This document shows positions 8,698 to 18,124 of a stretch of DNA of 57,268 bases, piece by piece. Positions within the stretch are counted from its first letter, which is position 1. Each line of letters opens with the position of its first letter. Under the pieces are notes generated by a model that worked only from the letters and a program-made list of their open reading frames with translations, was not told the origin of the DNA and made no database searches. This DNA is from Prevotella sp. (GTDB taxonomy: Bacteria > Bacteroidota > Bacteroidia > Bacteroidales > Bacteroidaceae), in assembly GCA_017445845.1 (NCBI GenBank), contig JAFSRY010000060.1, positions 1-57,268 on the forward strand. The letters are read 5' to 3'. A program made the translations under genes and the position numbers.

Positions 8698-10317
8698 TCA
8701 TCTTGCCAGCCATTCTTCCGGATTGACGGGTACTTTTCCGTTATACAGCCGGAACTCAAGGAGGTTGTTGGCTGGTGTTCCGATAATCTGCCGGGCCGTC
8801 AGTTGTTGTCCTACTTTCACGGCGACACTCTTCAGATTGCTATATACAGAGATGTAAGAGCCGTGAGTAACAAGGACAATATTCACTCCGCCAGCCTGGG
8901 GTGATATGCCGGAAACAGTACCATTGAAGATGCTTCGTGCCTGCGCACCGGGTTTTCCAAGAATACGAATACCGACGTTGGGCAGTTGTATGCCGGGCAG
9001 ATTTGAATATCGGTTGGCTCCGTGACGACAGGTAATCTGATAAGGACCGGTGATAGGCATCGGCAACCGATGGCGATTGGCTTGGAAAGAACCGTTGAGT
9101 TGTTTGTTGGCGGCTGTCACCCAGGCACGGCTGTCATCGGACTCACGCTTAGCCTGATCTATTTCACGTTTACTGCGGGATGCTTCGGCATCGGCCTTGC
9201 GCTCAGCAGCCTTACGGGCCGCCTCGGCTTCACGAGCCTCCTGTTCAGCCCTCTCGCGGGCGGCAGCATCATTGCTCTTGGCAACCTCCTTGGCATGAGC
9301 CTTCGCTTTAGCCTCACGCTCCTTGGCCTCGGCTATACGCCGTTCGTTTTCCTTCTTTGCCCGTTCGGCCTCAGCTTTCTTACGGGCCAGTTCCTCGGCT
9401 TTCTTCTTGGCAGCAGCCTCACGCTCAGCCTTTTTCTTGGCAGCCTCAGCTTCAGCAGCCTTACGGGCTTTCTCTACTTCAATGGCGATGAGGGCATCAA
9501 TCTTTCTGTTCAGTTCATCGGCCTGCTTGTGTTCCTGCTGAATGACCTGCTGAATGGTCTTCTGTTCACGCTGCAGCGTAGAGATCATCCGCTTCTGTTC
9601 CTCCTGTTTCTTGGTCATGGCCACGCGCGCCTGCTCCTCCTTTTGCATCAACAGTTCCTTCCTGTCGCGGACCTCCTGCAACTGCTTTCGTTTCTCGTCC
9701 ACCTGAGCCTTCTTGGCTTTTAACGCCTCGCCCTGAGCACGCTGATAAGATGCGTAGTTGCGTACGAACTCAGCCCGTTGGTACATCTGGGCGAAGTCGT
9801 CGGCAGAGAAGATGAACATAATCTGGTCTTGCGCCGCATCCTGCCGGGTGAGGTGGCGTACTGACTTCTTGTACTTTTCCTTACGCTCCTGCACCTGTTT
9901 CTCCAAGGTCTCCAACTGAGAAGTGAGGAGGCGGATGTCATCGTCCATTTTCTGCAGCTCATGCCGGATGCTGTTGATGTTACTTTGATAGCCTTCTATC
10001 TCGGCATTGATAACAGTCATCTCTTGCAGGCCTTTCTTCACGTTGGCCTGGTTCTGCTGGAGTTTTTTCTTGTTTTGCTCTATCGACTTGTTGACTTTCT
10101 GCTGCTGGTTTTTCAACTGATTGATTTCTTTCGTCTGATATTGCGGCTTGGCAGGAGCCGTCTTTTTTTTCTGCGTTGTCGTCTTCTTTTGTGTTGTGGT
10201 GGTCTTCTTCCGGGTTGTTGCCGTCTTTTTTTGCGGCACAGAAGTCTTTTTCTGCTGAGCTTCAGCGGGCATCAACAGAAATACCGACAAGAGGAGGATA
10301 AGGAAACGTCGCATCAT
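8698..10317 (-). CDS. EnvC-like murein hydrolase activator, coiled coil plus degenerate LytM domain
   Basis: 539 residues: signal peptide (RRFLILLLSVFLLMPAEAQ), a Lys/Thr/Gln-rich linker, long coiled coils at about 55-270, an Ala/Glu/Lys-rich helical stretch at about 275-400, and a LytM/M23 domain at about 420-539. The zinc-binding His residues of active M23 enzymes are missing: the HxxxD position reads LPNVGIRI and the HxH position reads LEFRLYN. E. coli EnvC is degenerate in the same places and activates amidases instead of cutting murein itself. A role in switching on septal amidases during cell separation follows from the family. The next Met (10314) is also a possible start. Confidence 0.85.
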   Translation of the reverse strand: MMRRFLILLLSVFLLMPAEAQQKKTSVPQKKTATTRKKTTTTQKKTTTQKKKTAPAKPQYQTKEINQLKNQQQKVNKSIEQNKKKLQQNQANVKKGLQEMTVINAEIEGYQSNINSIRHELQKMDDDIRLLTSQLETLEKQVQERKEKYKKSVRHLTRQDAAQDQIMFIFSADDFAQMYQRAEFVRNYASYQRAQGEALKAKKAQVDEKRKQLQEVRDRKELLMQKEEQARVAMTKKQEEQKRMISTLQREQKTIQQVIQQEHKQADELNRKIDALIAIEVEKARKAAEAEAAKKKAEREAAAKKKAEELARKKAEAERAKKENERRIAEAKEREAKAKAHAKEVAKSNDAAARERAEQEAREAEAARKAAERKADAEASRSKREIDQAKRESDDSRAWVTAANKQLNGSFQANRHRLPMPITGPYQITCRHGANRYSNLPGIQLPNVGIRILGKPGAQARSIFNGTVSGISPQAGGVNIVLVTHGSYISVYSNLKSVAVKVGQQLTARQIIGTPANNLLEFRLYNGKVPVNPEEWLAR

Positions 10318-10335
10318 GAGCCTATAGGGTAATGG

Positions 10336-11268
10336 TTACATATTCAATATTTTCTTCAGCAGGGCTTCGCCATCCATCTGCTTATACTTACCTGAAATGG
10401 TTGTCAGGGCATCCCACTTCGCATTCGACGACAGGCTGCCCAGTTCCACATTGACTTCCATGCGGCGGGGTTTCTCGGTGGCATTGGTCGAGAAGGCAAT
10501 GTTATGCTGGGTAGGAAAAGTCTTGCCTTCAAAGGACTTGAAGTCGGAATAAGTCCACTTCAACGACGACTTGCTGCCATTGGAACCGCTGTATTTCACA
10601 CCGGTTTCACTGATCTGTGCCCCTTGCGGCGTCGTAGCCCAGGTGTATGCCATCTTGCCTTGCTGCAGGGTGACTTCCGACTTGTCGATGTCCACCTTGA
10701 AGGCTTTGAAGTCTTTCTGTGTAACCGCCTTCTTTCCGGGCACATGGAGCTGGTTCCAGAAGAGTGCCTGCAGGGCATAGAAGTCAATGCCGTTGTCGCG
10801 CAGGAAGTGAAGGTCGGCATAGGGTGCCTTGATGTATTCCTTGTGGAGCCGGTCGACGATGAGGACATAATCGGGTGTGAACTCCACGCGGGCTATTTCG
10901 GTTCCGAGGATGGGAATGGTGATCTGCAGTCGGATGACCTCATCCTTGCGCATCCGCAGGGTGCCAGGTGCCGAGAGGTCTTTCGAGCCGTTCTTCACGC
11001 TGAAGGTCATGCCTGCCACGATGTTTTCGGTCGAAACAGCATTGTCGGCGACTTTCTTCACATAGTTCATGCGGGCTGTCTCCAAAGAGGCATCACTCTT
11101 CGGAGGCGCAGGGACGGAAACTGTTTCGGGGAGGGTGGACCCCTCTCCCACACTTTTCTTTGTGCCACAGGCCACGAAAAGCAGGGCTGAGAGTAATAAC
11201 AGACAACCCCCTATGCTTGATAAAGATGGCTGCTTCATGCGCAATAGTCTCTTATTCTTCATTCTCAT
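10336..11268 (-). CDS. DUF4292 family lipoprotein
   Basis: 310 residues with a clear lipoprotein signal (GGCLLLLSALLFVACG). The body, about residues 60-300, matches the Bacteroidetes family DUF4292, whose suggested fold resembles the periplasmic lipoprotein carriers LolA/LolB. The biochemical role is unknown. The first ATG (11268) overlaps the end of the TPR gene by 17 bp; an internal ATG at 11238 (MKQPSLSS) would give a signal peptide of normal length and no overlap. It lies between a TPR lipoprotein and envC, an order common in this phylum, which suggests a shared envelope function. Confidence 0.75.
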   Translation of the reverse strand: MRMKNKRLLRMKQPSLSSIGGCLLLLSALLFVACGTKKSVGEGSTLPETVSVPAPPKSDASLETARMNYVKKVADNAVSTENIVAGMTFSVKNGSKDLSAPGTLRMRKDEVIRLQITIPILGTEIARVEFTPDYVLIVDRLHKEYIKAPYADLHFLRDNGIDFYALQALFWNQLHVPGKKAVTQKDFKAFKVDIDKSEVTLQQGKMAYTWATTPQGAQISETGVKYSGSNGSKSSLKWTYSDFKSFEGKTFPTQHNIAFSTNATEKPRRMEVNVELGSLSSNAKWDALTTISGKYKQMDGEALLKKILNM

Positions 11269-13072
11269 CGTCTTTGATATATTTCCTTTGCCTTATTTTC
11301 TCGGGTAGCAGTGCATTGTCACTGTCCATGTCGAGGGCCCGCTGCCATAAGAGGATGGCTCCGTCGATATCGTCGTTCATTGCATGGATGTCGCCGGCAT
11401 GTTCGACCACCACCGCCGAGACACGGTCGGCTTCGTCGAGGTCAGCGGTGTCGGCGCGCAGGGCCTGATCGATATAGATTTGTGCCTCGGCATAGCGGTC
11501 CTCCATGAAGAGTATCCACGCATAGGTATCGAGATAGGTAGGATTATTCGGCTCGGCCTTGATGGCCCGATAGCTCATCTGTTCGGCTTTCTGCAGGTTT
11601 TCTCCACGGACGCTGAGGTAATAGGCGTAGTTGTTCAGACAGCCGATGTTGTCATCTTTCCATTGCAGACAACTGTCGTAGGCGGCGAATGCCTCCTTGT
11701 CGAGTCCCTTCTTATGAAGGATGTCACCCATGATGGCATAGAAGTCGCTGACAATATCGGGGTTGCTCTCAGAAGTAATCTCGCCGACTCCGCGCCGGAA
11801 GGCATCGAGGGCCTCGTCGTGCTGGTCCTGCTGGAAATGTGCAAGTCCTAAATAATAATAGAACACCATCTCCTCGGGGTTGAGCTGTACGGCCGGTTCG
11901 CTGAGGGCGATGACACGCGGCCAGTCCTGATGGTTCCATGCCGACTGGATGAGTTGAAGTCGTGCCGCCACATTGTCGGGTTCGATATCGAGCACGCGTT
12001 GCAAAGCCGTGTTGACAGAGTCTTCCGGCATCTTCTTCAACGACCTGTAGGCAGCTGCCATTGTGGCAATGTCGACCTCCTTTGGGCTAATCTCGAGGAC
12101 ACGTTCAAAGAGGTTCAAGACGATGGTGCTGTCACCGCCGTGCTTCTGCTCGTTGTCGCGGATGACCTGTTGGAAGAGGCTGACTTTGGTCTTCGTCGGA
12201 GTCTGCCGGGAGAGGAGGATCTGGTCGCGCAGCTGCGCTGCCAGCGAGTCTTCACCGACCGAATTGTAATAGTCGAACATCGAAGAGAGTGCATAGTTGT
12301 TGTCGGGCTCTTCGTGAAGGGCGTTGGTAAAGATTTTGAATGCCTGCTTCTGCTGGTCGTTTTGCAACAGCCAGTTGCCTATCATCACCCGATAGTTGAC
12401 ATCGCTCGGATGCTGGTCGGAGAGTGACTTCAGGGCTTTATAGGCTTCCTTCTTCCGGCCTTGCAACTCATAGACGCGCATCTTCGTCAGCGTCAGGTCT
12501 TCACTGCTCCCCTCAGCCTGTTCGAGCCGGTTGACCGCAGAGAGTACCCCTTGGTAGTCCTTCTGCCGGTTATAGAGTTGGATGAGGATGCTGAGGACAT
12601 CAATACGGTTGTGGTCGGAGGCATAGAGTTTTTCATAGGCATCAATGGCACGGTCGTAGTTACGGAGTCCATAGTAATACTGTGCAGCCCGCTCATGATA
12701 GATGTCATTGGCAGGAGCCAGTGCCTCTGCCTTTTCCAGATAGCTCAGCGCCTTTTCGTTCTGTTTCAGCGCCAACTCGTAATCGGCCAAGAGATAATAG
12801 ACTTCGGCTGCCGTCGAGTCGATATCCAGGCAATGGCGCAACAGGTCGTAGGCAGCATCATAGTGCTCGGCATTCTGCTGCCGGAGGGCTTCCAGATAGA
12901 AGTATTGGAAACGTTGCCGGTCGTTGGGCGAAAGGAGATGGCGGGTGGGTGATGGGGGTTGGGCGGTCGTGGGCAGCGACTTCTTCGGTGCACAACTGCA
13001 CAGCAAGACAATGCCCACTAACATTGCGGACATACCCCACACTCTCAACAACATCCCGTTTACCTTCTTCAT
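11252..13072 (-). CDS. TPR-repeat lipoprotein
   Basis: 606 residues. The signal peptide ends in a lipobox (IVLLCSC) at about residue 27, so the protein is lipid anchored. From about 45 to 590 it is made of tetratricopeptide repeats, for example AEVYYLLADYELALKQNEKA and YYYLGLAHFQQDQHDEALDA. TPR arrays are protein-binding scaffolds; the partner is not evident. It overlaps the DUF4292 gene and follows dut by 14 bp, so it is cotranscribed with both. Confidence 0.85.
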   Translation of the reverse strand: MKKVNGMLLRVWGMSAMLVGIVLLCSCAPKKSLPTTAQPPSPTRHLLSPNDRQRFQYFYLEALRQQNAEHYDAAYDLLRHCLDIDSTAAEVYYLLADYELALKQNEKALSYLEKAEALAPANDIYHERAAQYYYGLRNYDRAIDAYEKLYASDHNRIDVLSILIQLYNRQKDYQGVLSAVNRLEQAEGSSEDLTLTKMRVYELQGRKKEAYKALKSLSDQHPSDVNYRVMIGNWLLQNDQQKQAFKIFTNALHEEPDNNYALSSMFDYYNSVGEDSLAAQLRDQILLSRQTPTKTKVSLFQQVIRDNEQKHGGDSTIVLNLFERVLEISPKEVDIATMAAAYRSLKKMPEDSVNTALQRVLDIEPDNVAARLQLIQSAWNHQDWPRVIALSEPAVQLNPEEMVFYYYLGLAHFQQDQHDEALDAFRRGVGEITSESNPDIVSDFYAIMGDILHKKGLDKEAFAAYDSCLQWKDDNIGCLNNYAYYLSVRGENLQKAEQMSYRAIKAEPNNPTYLDTYAWILFMEDRYAEAQIYIDQALRADTADLDEADRVSAVVVEHAGDIHAMNDDIDGAILLWQRALDMDSDNALLPEKIRQRKYIKDDENEE

Positions 13073-13086
13073 TTCTGTTTCAACTT

Positions 13087-13524
13087 CTATTTTACGCCTG
13101 TGTGTCCGTAGCCACCAGCGCCCCGCTCGGTTTCATCGAGTTCACTGACCAATACGAAGTCGGCTTGCTCGTGACGAGCGATGACCATCTGTGCTATACG
13201 CTCGCCAGCCTCAATGGTGAAATCCTCTTGCGACAGGTTGATAAGCAACACGCCCACCTCACCGCGATAGTCGGCATCGATGGTGCCGGGCGAATTCAAG
13301 ACGGTGATGCCCCGTTTCAATGCCAACCCGCTGCGGGGCCGCACCTGAGCCTCATAGCCTTCGGGCAAGGCAATGAAAAGACCTGTCGGGATGAGCCGGC
13401 GTTCCATGGGCCGCAAGACGACGGGCTCGTCGATATTGGCACGAAGGTCCATTCCGGCACTCTGCTTCGTTGCGTATGCCGGCAACGGCTGCCGGCCTTT
13501 GTTGATGACCTTTACTTCTATCAT
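13087..13524 (-). CDS. dut: dUTP diphosphatase
   Basis: 145 residues, the usual length for the trimeric dUTPase family. It hydrolyses dUTP to dUMP and PPi, keeping uracil out of DNA and feeding dTMP synthesis. The five family motifs are present in order: [40 protein letters not shown] and the C-terminal [10 protein letters not shown] that closes over the substrate. The frame is open upstream to 13716, but the added residues are not conserved and would run past the promoter; the ATG at 13524 gives the standard MIEVKVINK start. It is the first gene of a five-gene operon and divergent from dgt. Confidence 0.95.
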   Translation of the reverse strand: MIEVKVINKGRQPLPAYATKQSAGMDLRANIDEPVVLRPMERRLIPTGLFIALPEGYEAQVRPRSGLALKRGITVLNSPGTIDADYRGEVGVLLINLSQEDFTIEAGERIAQMVIARHEQADFVLVSELDETERGAGGYGHTGVK

Positions 13525-13551
13525 GCGCGTACTATATATTATAAAGAAATG

Positions 13552-13582
13552 CAAAGGTAAGGAAATAACGGTGAAAAACAAA
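13552..13582 (-). promoter_or_regulatory. Promoter of the dut operon
   Basis: The minus strand has TTTG (complement of 13579-13582), 19 bp, then TACCTTTG (complement of 13552-13559). Both boxes and the spacing match the Bacteroidetes sigma consensus exactly. The -7 box is 27 bp upstream of the dut start. Confidence 0.75.
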
Positions 13583-13623
13583 ATAAATCCTCCGTTTTTA
13601 AGTATCTTTTCACAAAAATATTG

Positions 13624-13631
13624 TAACTTTG
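13624..13631 (+). promoter_or_regulatory. -7 box of dgt
   Basis: TAACTTTG, followed by C, lies 19 bp before the dgt start codon. No good TTTG is present 19-21 bp upstream; that stretch is a T run. The box is 42 bp from the dut -33 box, so the two divergent promoters sit back to back. Confidence 0.55.
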
Positions 13632-13650
13632 CATCATAAAGCAGAACAAT

Positions 13651-14991
13651 ATGAACTGGCAACAACTTATTTCCAACCAACGGCTCGGACAAGAACACCG
13701 GCATACCGAACGGCACGACGACCGCACTGAGTTTAAACGCGACTACGACCGACTGATATTCTCGGCACCATTCCGAAGACTACAGAACAAAACGCAGGTG
13801 TTTCCTCTTCCCGGCAGTATCTTCGTCCACAATCGGCTGACGCACTCGCTCGAAGTAGCCTCGGTGGGCATGTCGCTGGGCAACGATGTGACGCGCATCC
13901 TCACCCAGAAGCATCCCGAACTCAGAGGAACAAACTTTGAGCAAATAGGAACTATCGTTGCCACAGCCTGTCTGGCTCATGACATGGGTAATCCGCCCTT
14001 CGGCCACAGCGGCGAGAAAGCCATACAGACATTCTTTTCAGAAGGTCCGGGGCAAGAGCTGAAATCGGCGGTTTCATCGGGATTTTGGGACGACATCACC
14101 CACTTCGAAGGAAACGCCTATGCCTTTCGGCTGCTCACCCACAGCTTCAACGGGCGACGCAAGGGCGGCTTCGTCATGACCTACAGCACGTTGGGAAGCA
14201 TTGTCAAATATCCCTACTCGTCTTCCTGCCCGAGCAAGAAAGGAAAGTTCGGGTTCTTCTATTCCGAGGCCGACACTTTCCGAAAAATTGCCGATGAAAT
14301 GGGCATTATCGAAACTTCCTCACCCACAGAAGGGGCTTTCCGTTTTGTCCGTCACCCGTTGGTCTACCTCGTAGAGGCTGCCGACGACATCTGCTACGAA
14401 ATCATGGACATCGAGGATGCTCATAAGCTGAAGCTCATCAGCTACGAGGAGACAAAGGAACTGATGTTAGCCTTCTTCGATGAAATGGACCAAAAACGCA
14501 TCCTAAAGCGTATAGAAGACGAGGAATTGACGGACGAAAACGAGCGCGTGGTCTACCTCCGTGCCTGCGTCATCGGCAAACTTGAAAACGAATGTGTCCA
14601 CGTCTTTACCGACCATGAGGAGGAAATCCTGGCAGGAACCTTCGAGGGTACGCTCATCAAGCGCACACCCGAGAACATCCGCAAAGCCTATGAGCGGTGT
14701 GCAGAACTCTCCGTGGAACGCATCTACCGGAGCAAGCCCGTGCTGGATGTGGAACTGAGCGGATATAAAATCATCGAGACCCTGCTGACTACTTTCACCG
14801 ATGCTGCCATCCATCCCGAGCGTTTCCATTCGAAACAGCTGCTCAACCTTGTCAGTCCGCAGTACGACATCCGAAACCCGAACCTCGAGTCCCGCATCAT
14901 GGCCGTCATCGACTATCTCTGCGGAATGACAGATGTCTTCGCCCTCGACATCTATCAGAAAATCAACGGCATATCCCTTCCCATCGTCTGA
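13651..14991 (+). CDS. dgt: Deoxyguanosinetriphosphate triphosphohydrolase (dGTPase-like HD hydrolase)
   Basis: 446 residues of the HD superfamily. Metal ligands are seen in [10 protein letters not shown], in [16 protein letters not shown] (the HD pair) and in [18 protein letters not shown], the order expected for dGTP triphosphohydrolases. These release triphosphate from dNTPs and so limit dNTP pools. The start [14 protein letters not shown] is typical of the family and fits the -7 box 19 bp upstream. The true nucleotide specificity cannot be read from sequence. Its divergence from dut is notable because both enzymes act on dNTP pools. Confidence 0.9.
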   Translation: MNWQQLISNQRLGQEHRHTERHDDRTEFKRDYDRLIFSAPFRRLQNKTQVFPLPGSIFVHNRLTHSLEVASVGMSLGNDVTRILTQKHPELRGTNFEQIGTIVATACLAHDMGNPPFGHSGEKAIQTFFSEGPGQELKSAVSSGFWDDITHFEGNAYAFRLLTHSFNGRRKGGFVMTYSTLGSIVKYPYSSSCPSKKGKFGFFYSEADTFRKIADEMGIIETSSPTEGAFRFVRHPLVYLVEAADDICYEIMDIEDAHKLKLISYEETKELMLAFFDEMDQKRILKRIEDEELTDENERVVYLRACVIGKLENECVHVFTDHEEEILAGTFEGTLIKRTPENIRKAYERCAELSVERIYRSKPVLDVELSGYKIIETLLTTFTDAAIHPERFHSKQLLNLVSPQYDIRNPNLESRIMAVIDYLCGMTDVFALDIYQKINGISLPIV

Positions 14992-15076
14992 AAACAGTCC
15001 ATCGAAACTCACGATAGAAAGTATCGCCACACACGATACTTTGCTTTGTTATTCGTACCTCATTGACGTATGCCTA

Positions 15077-15141
15077 TTATCAGTGTGAGATAATCCTGTT
15101 ATCAGTGTGAGATAATCCTGTTACCAGTGTGAGATAATAAG
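15077..15141. repeat. 22-bp tandem repeat, three copies, between dgt and ftsZ
   Basis: Copies start at 15077, 15099 and 15121. The unit is TTATCAGTGTGAGATAATCC plus TG; copy 3 has one change and is cut short. Each unit holds the inverted pair TTATC / GATAA with a 7-nt loop. The array lies between two convergent genes, so it is in neither promoter. Confidence 0.85.
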
Positions 15142-15193
15142 CGTAGCAAACAGGGGCGCCTGTCCTGATACACAGAACCGACGGAAACGAAAG

Positions 15194-15232
15194 AGCCGCC
15201 CCATGTCGTGAAAAGACAGACTTGGGACGGCT
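15194..15232 (-). terminator. Terminator of the dcw operon, after ftsZ
   Basis: AGCCGCCCCA (15194-15203) faces TGGGACGGCT (15223-15232). In minus-strand RNA this forms a 10-bp stem with one G-U pair; in plus-strand RNA the same position is a C-A mismatch. Past the stem the minus strand reads CTTTCGTTTCC, which is moderately U-rich. This favours termination of the leftward ftsZ transcript. Confidence 0.65.
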
Positions 15233-15268
15233 GCAGAATCTTATAATGTTATGCTATGGTTCGCCTGA

Positions 15269-16603
15269 CTAAGCGAAGGAGATAAGGCCCTGCACGGGTT
15301 CGGCAGTGCTTTCATCGGTGTGCTCGCGCTGCCCGCCGTTGGCGATGCTGCGGATTTCCTCGAGCATGGCTCGCGTGCGTTTATACGTCGGCGTGCCTTC
15401 GACAGCCAGGATGATGTCCTCGTTGTCGAGGTCTTCTGGCCGGAAGAGATAGATGTGCGGACGACGCTTATACATGCTGGTCTTTCCGTTGTCGCCATAA
15501 TAGTGTTCGCGACGCGAGAGTTTCTCAGCACGCTTCTCCTCTTCGCGGGCAATACGGTCGGCTTCCTCTGCCGAGAGTTTCTTGCCCACATGGGCATTCA
15601 TTCCGTCGACATCCTCGATGCCGAAGCCCGTTGCCAAGATGGTAATCTTCACTTGCTTGCCAAGGCTCGGATCGACACACATGCCCCACTTGTACTCGTA
15701 GTCGCTGGAGAACTGGGCGAGGAACTCGTGAACGTCGTTCATTTCTTCCATCATCAGTTCAGACTTGCCGTCATCGCCATTGCTGAAGCTGATGGAAAGG
15801 AGGATTTTCTTTGCATTGAAGATATCGTTGTCGTTGAGCAACGGTGAGTGGAGAGCATTCTTGATGGCTTGCTTGACGCGGCCTTCGCCTTCGCCGTAAC
15901 CCGTCGACATGATGGCGACGCCACCGTCCTTGAGCACCGTCTTGACATCGTTGAAGTCAAGGTTCATGAAGCCTCTGTTGGTGATGATTTCTGCAATGGA
16001 ACGGGCGGCGATGGAAAGGGTGTCGTCAGCCTTGCTGAAGGCTCCGAGCAACGAGAAGTCGCTGTAGATTTCGCGCAGGCGTTCGTTGTTGATGACCAAC
16101 AGGGCATCAACGTGCTTGGCCATTTCTTCGACACCGTCGAGGGCCTGGTCTATCTTGCGTTCACCTTCGAAACGGAAGGGAATGGTGACAATACCCACGG
16201 TGAGGATGCCCATCTCTTTCGACACGCGGGCAATGACCGGGGCGGCGCCAGTGCCGGTGCCGCCACCCATACCGGCGGTGATGAAGGCCATGCGGGTTCC
16301 GTCGTTCAACATGGATTTGATATCGTCCATGCTCTCCTCGGCTGCCATACGAGCCTTTTCCGGTTTGTTGCCGGCACCGAGACCTTCGTGTCCGAGCTGC
16401 AGGTGAACAGGCACGGGAGAGTCGTTGAGGGCTTGGTTGTCGGTGTTGCAGAGCACAAAGGAGACATCGTGAATGCCTTCACGATACATGTGGTTCACAG
16501 CATTACCGCCGCCACCGCCTACGCCGATGACTTTGATGATGCTCTGCTGTTCTTCGGGGTCGCCGAAGTTCAGTATTTCTGATGAATTGAAGCTATCGTT
16601 CAT
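15269..16603 (-). CDS. ftsZ: Cell division protein FtsZ
   Basis: 444 residues. The tubulin-like GTPase polymerises under the membrane at midcell as the division ring. The nucleotide-binding loop VGGGGGNAVNHM lies near residue 30 and the tubulin signature GGGTGTGAAPV at 113-123; NLDFNDVKTVLKDGG is the catalytic T7-loop region. The core ends near residue 325 and is followed by a charged linker with many Arg/Glu residues and a conserved-looking tail segment (EGTPTYKRTRAM), as in other Bacteroidetes FtsZ proteins. It is the last gene of the dcw cluster, 73 bp after ftsA. Confidence 0.97.
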   Translation of the reverse strand: MNDSFNSSEILNFGDPEEQQSIIKVIGVGGGGGNAVNHMYREGIHDVSFVLCNTDNQALNDSPVPVHLQLGHEGLGAGNKPEKARMAAEESMDDIKSMLNDGTRMAFITAGMGGGTGTGAAPVIARVSKEMGILTVGIVTIPFRFEGERKIDQALDGVEEMAKHVDALLVINNERLREIYSDFSLLGAFSKADDTLSIAARSIAEIITNRGFMNLDFNDVKTVLKDGGVAIMSTGYGEGEGRVKQAIKNALHSPLLNDNDIFNAKKILLSISFSNGDDGKSELMMEEMNDVHEFLAQFSSDYEYKWGMCVDPSLGKQVKITILATGFGIEDVDGMNAHVGKKLSAEEADRIAREEEKRAEKLSRREHYYGDNGKTSMYKRRPHIYLFRPEDLDNEDIILAVEGTPTYKRTRAMLEEIRSIANGGQREHTDESTAEPVQGLISFA

Positions 16604-16676
16604 AATGATTGGTTATTTCAAGGGGTTTCTATATTCTTTATTGCAGTGTTTTCGATTATTCGCCATGACGCCGTCA

Positions 16677-18110
16677 CTATTCATCATCGCCGGTGAGCGC
16701 ATCTATAAACTTTCGGAAACTGCGCATGAGTTTCTTGCCGGTAGTGTTCTGACGACGCTCTTCCTCTTGTCGGCGAGCCTCTTCTTCGGCTTCCCTGCGC
16801 AGACGGGCCTCTTCTTCCTCCTTACGCAGGCGGGCCTCTTCCTCTGCCTTTTGCTTTTCGGCTTCGGTCTGAACGACGCCACGGCCAGTGGTCTGCTGAC
16901 GAGGCTGCTCGTTGACAACGGTAGGCTTCTGCTCGTCGGGAGCAAAGAGGTCTACGCGCAATTCCTCACCGGCACAGTTGAGGTCGCCCTTGGCAAGAAT
17001 GCTCAAGACAGTGTTCATAGTGCCGTCAGGATGGCTAAGCTCTCCGTGAGACGAAGTAACGGTGGCGATGATAGCCTTGGCAATACGAATCTTATCCATA
17101 CGGGTATGATTGCGGAAGGCCTGCTCGATGTTCTTCAGATTAGAGCCTCCACCCGTGAGGATGATGCCGCCAAGGAGTTTGTCGACGTATTCATTGGGCA
17201 CCTGGAACCAGACGTTCTCGACAATTTCCTCCACCCGGCCCTCGACGATGTCGATGAACTTGCGGCTGTCGACAGAACGGTCGCTGTCGATAGGCAGCAT
17301 GAGCGAATTGTCGATGTCGGCATTGTCGGTATATGCCGAGCCATACTTCAGCTTCATGGCTTCGGCTTCTTTCTCTTCCATCTGCAAGGAAGCAATGTCC
17401 TTCGTGATGTTATTCGCACCAAGCGGAATAACAGCCAGATGGCGGAGGATGTTCTTATAATAGACACTGACGGTGGTCGTGTCGGCACCAAGGTCGACGA
17501 GCACACTGCCTGCGCGTTTCTCGGCTTCGGTGAGGACGCTGTCAGCCATTGCCAACGGAGCCAGATACATCTCTGCTATGGGCAGATTGGCATTGGCGAA
17601 GCACTTGTTGAGGTTGCGATAGAAGGTCTTCCGCCAAAGGATGTTGAGGAAATTGCCTTCCAAGCGAGTGCATTCGATGCCTACAGGGTCTAACTGATAC
17701 TGCTGGTCAACCTTGTATTCCTGAGTGACAGCATCCAGTATTTCCATTTCCGGATAAGTCATGCTGCGGTTGCCATCCATGAGCTCATTAATCATATCCT
17801 GATTGACAATGGTAGCTGCCGGCATGTCTTTCACGATTACATTGCGGACACTGCGGATGCTTTGTCCGCCTACACCCACATAGACCTGGGTGATTTTGGT
17901 CTTTAGCTGATTCTCTAACTTCTTGACGATGCTCTGAAGGCATTGCACTGTCTTGTCGATGTTGTAGACAACACCCTTACGGATACAGGAGGTGCTGTCT
18001 TCTTTCACCACGGCAAGAACCGACAGGCTGCCGTCAAGATTCTTTCTTCCTGCGACACCGGTCATCTTTGATGAGCCGAGTTCGATAGCAACGATAAATT
18101 CTTGTGGCAT
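16677..18110 (-). CDS. ftsA: Cell division protein FtsA
   Basis: 477 residues of the actin/Hsp70 fold. It tethers FtsZ to the membrane and recruits later division proteins. The phosphate loops are AIELGSSKMTGV (near residue 9) and VDLGADTTTVSVY, and the adenosine motif is LTGGGSNLKNIEQ. After the core, at about 385-450, comes a long Glu/Arg/Ala-rich stretch likely to form a charged helix, then the C-terminal helix KKLMRSFRKFIDALTG, a good amphipathic membrane anchor. The charged insert makes it longer than E. coli FtsA (420). It lies between ftsQ and ftsZ. Confidence 0.95.
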   Translation of the reverse strand: MPQEFIVAIELGSSKMTGVAGRKNLDGSLSVLAVVKEDSTSCIRKGVVYNIDKTVQCLQSIVKKLENQLKTKITQVYVGVGGQSIRSVRNVIVKDMPAATIVNQDMINELMDGNRSMTYPEMEILDAVTQEYKVDQQYQLDPVGIECTRLEGNFLNILWRKTFYRNLNKCFANANLPIAEMYLAPLAMADSVLTEAEKRAGSVLVDLGADTTTVSVYYKNILRHLAVIPLGANNITKDIASLQMEEKEAEAMKLKYGSAYTDNADIDNSLMLPIDSDRSVDSRKFIDIVEGRVEEIVENVWFQVPNEYVDKLLGGIILTGGGSNLKNIEQAFRNHTRMDKIRIAKAIIATVTSSHGELSHPDGTMNTVLSILAKGDLNCAGEELRVDLFAPDEQKPTVVNEQPRQQTTGRGVVQTEAEKQKAEEEARLRKEEEEARLRREAEEEARRQEEERRQNTTGKKLMRSFRKFIDALTGDDE

Positions 18111-18124
18111 AACTTATAAGATTT

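Noticed and set aside
13525-13716. N-terminal extension of dut by 64 residues
   Set aside because: It would begin inside dgt and upstream of the dut promoter; dUTPases of this family start where the ATG at 13524 is.
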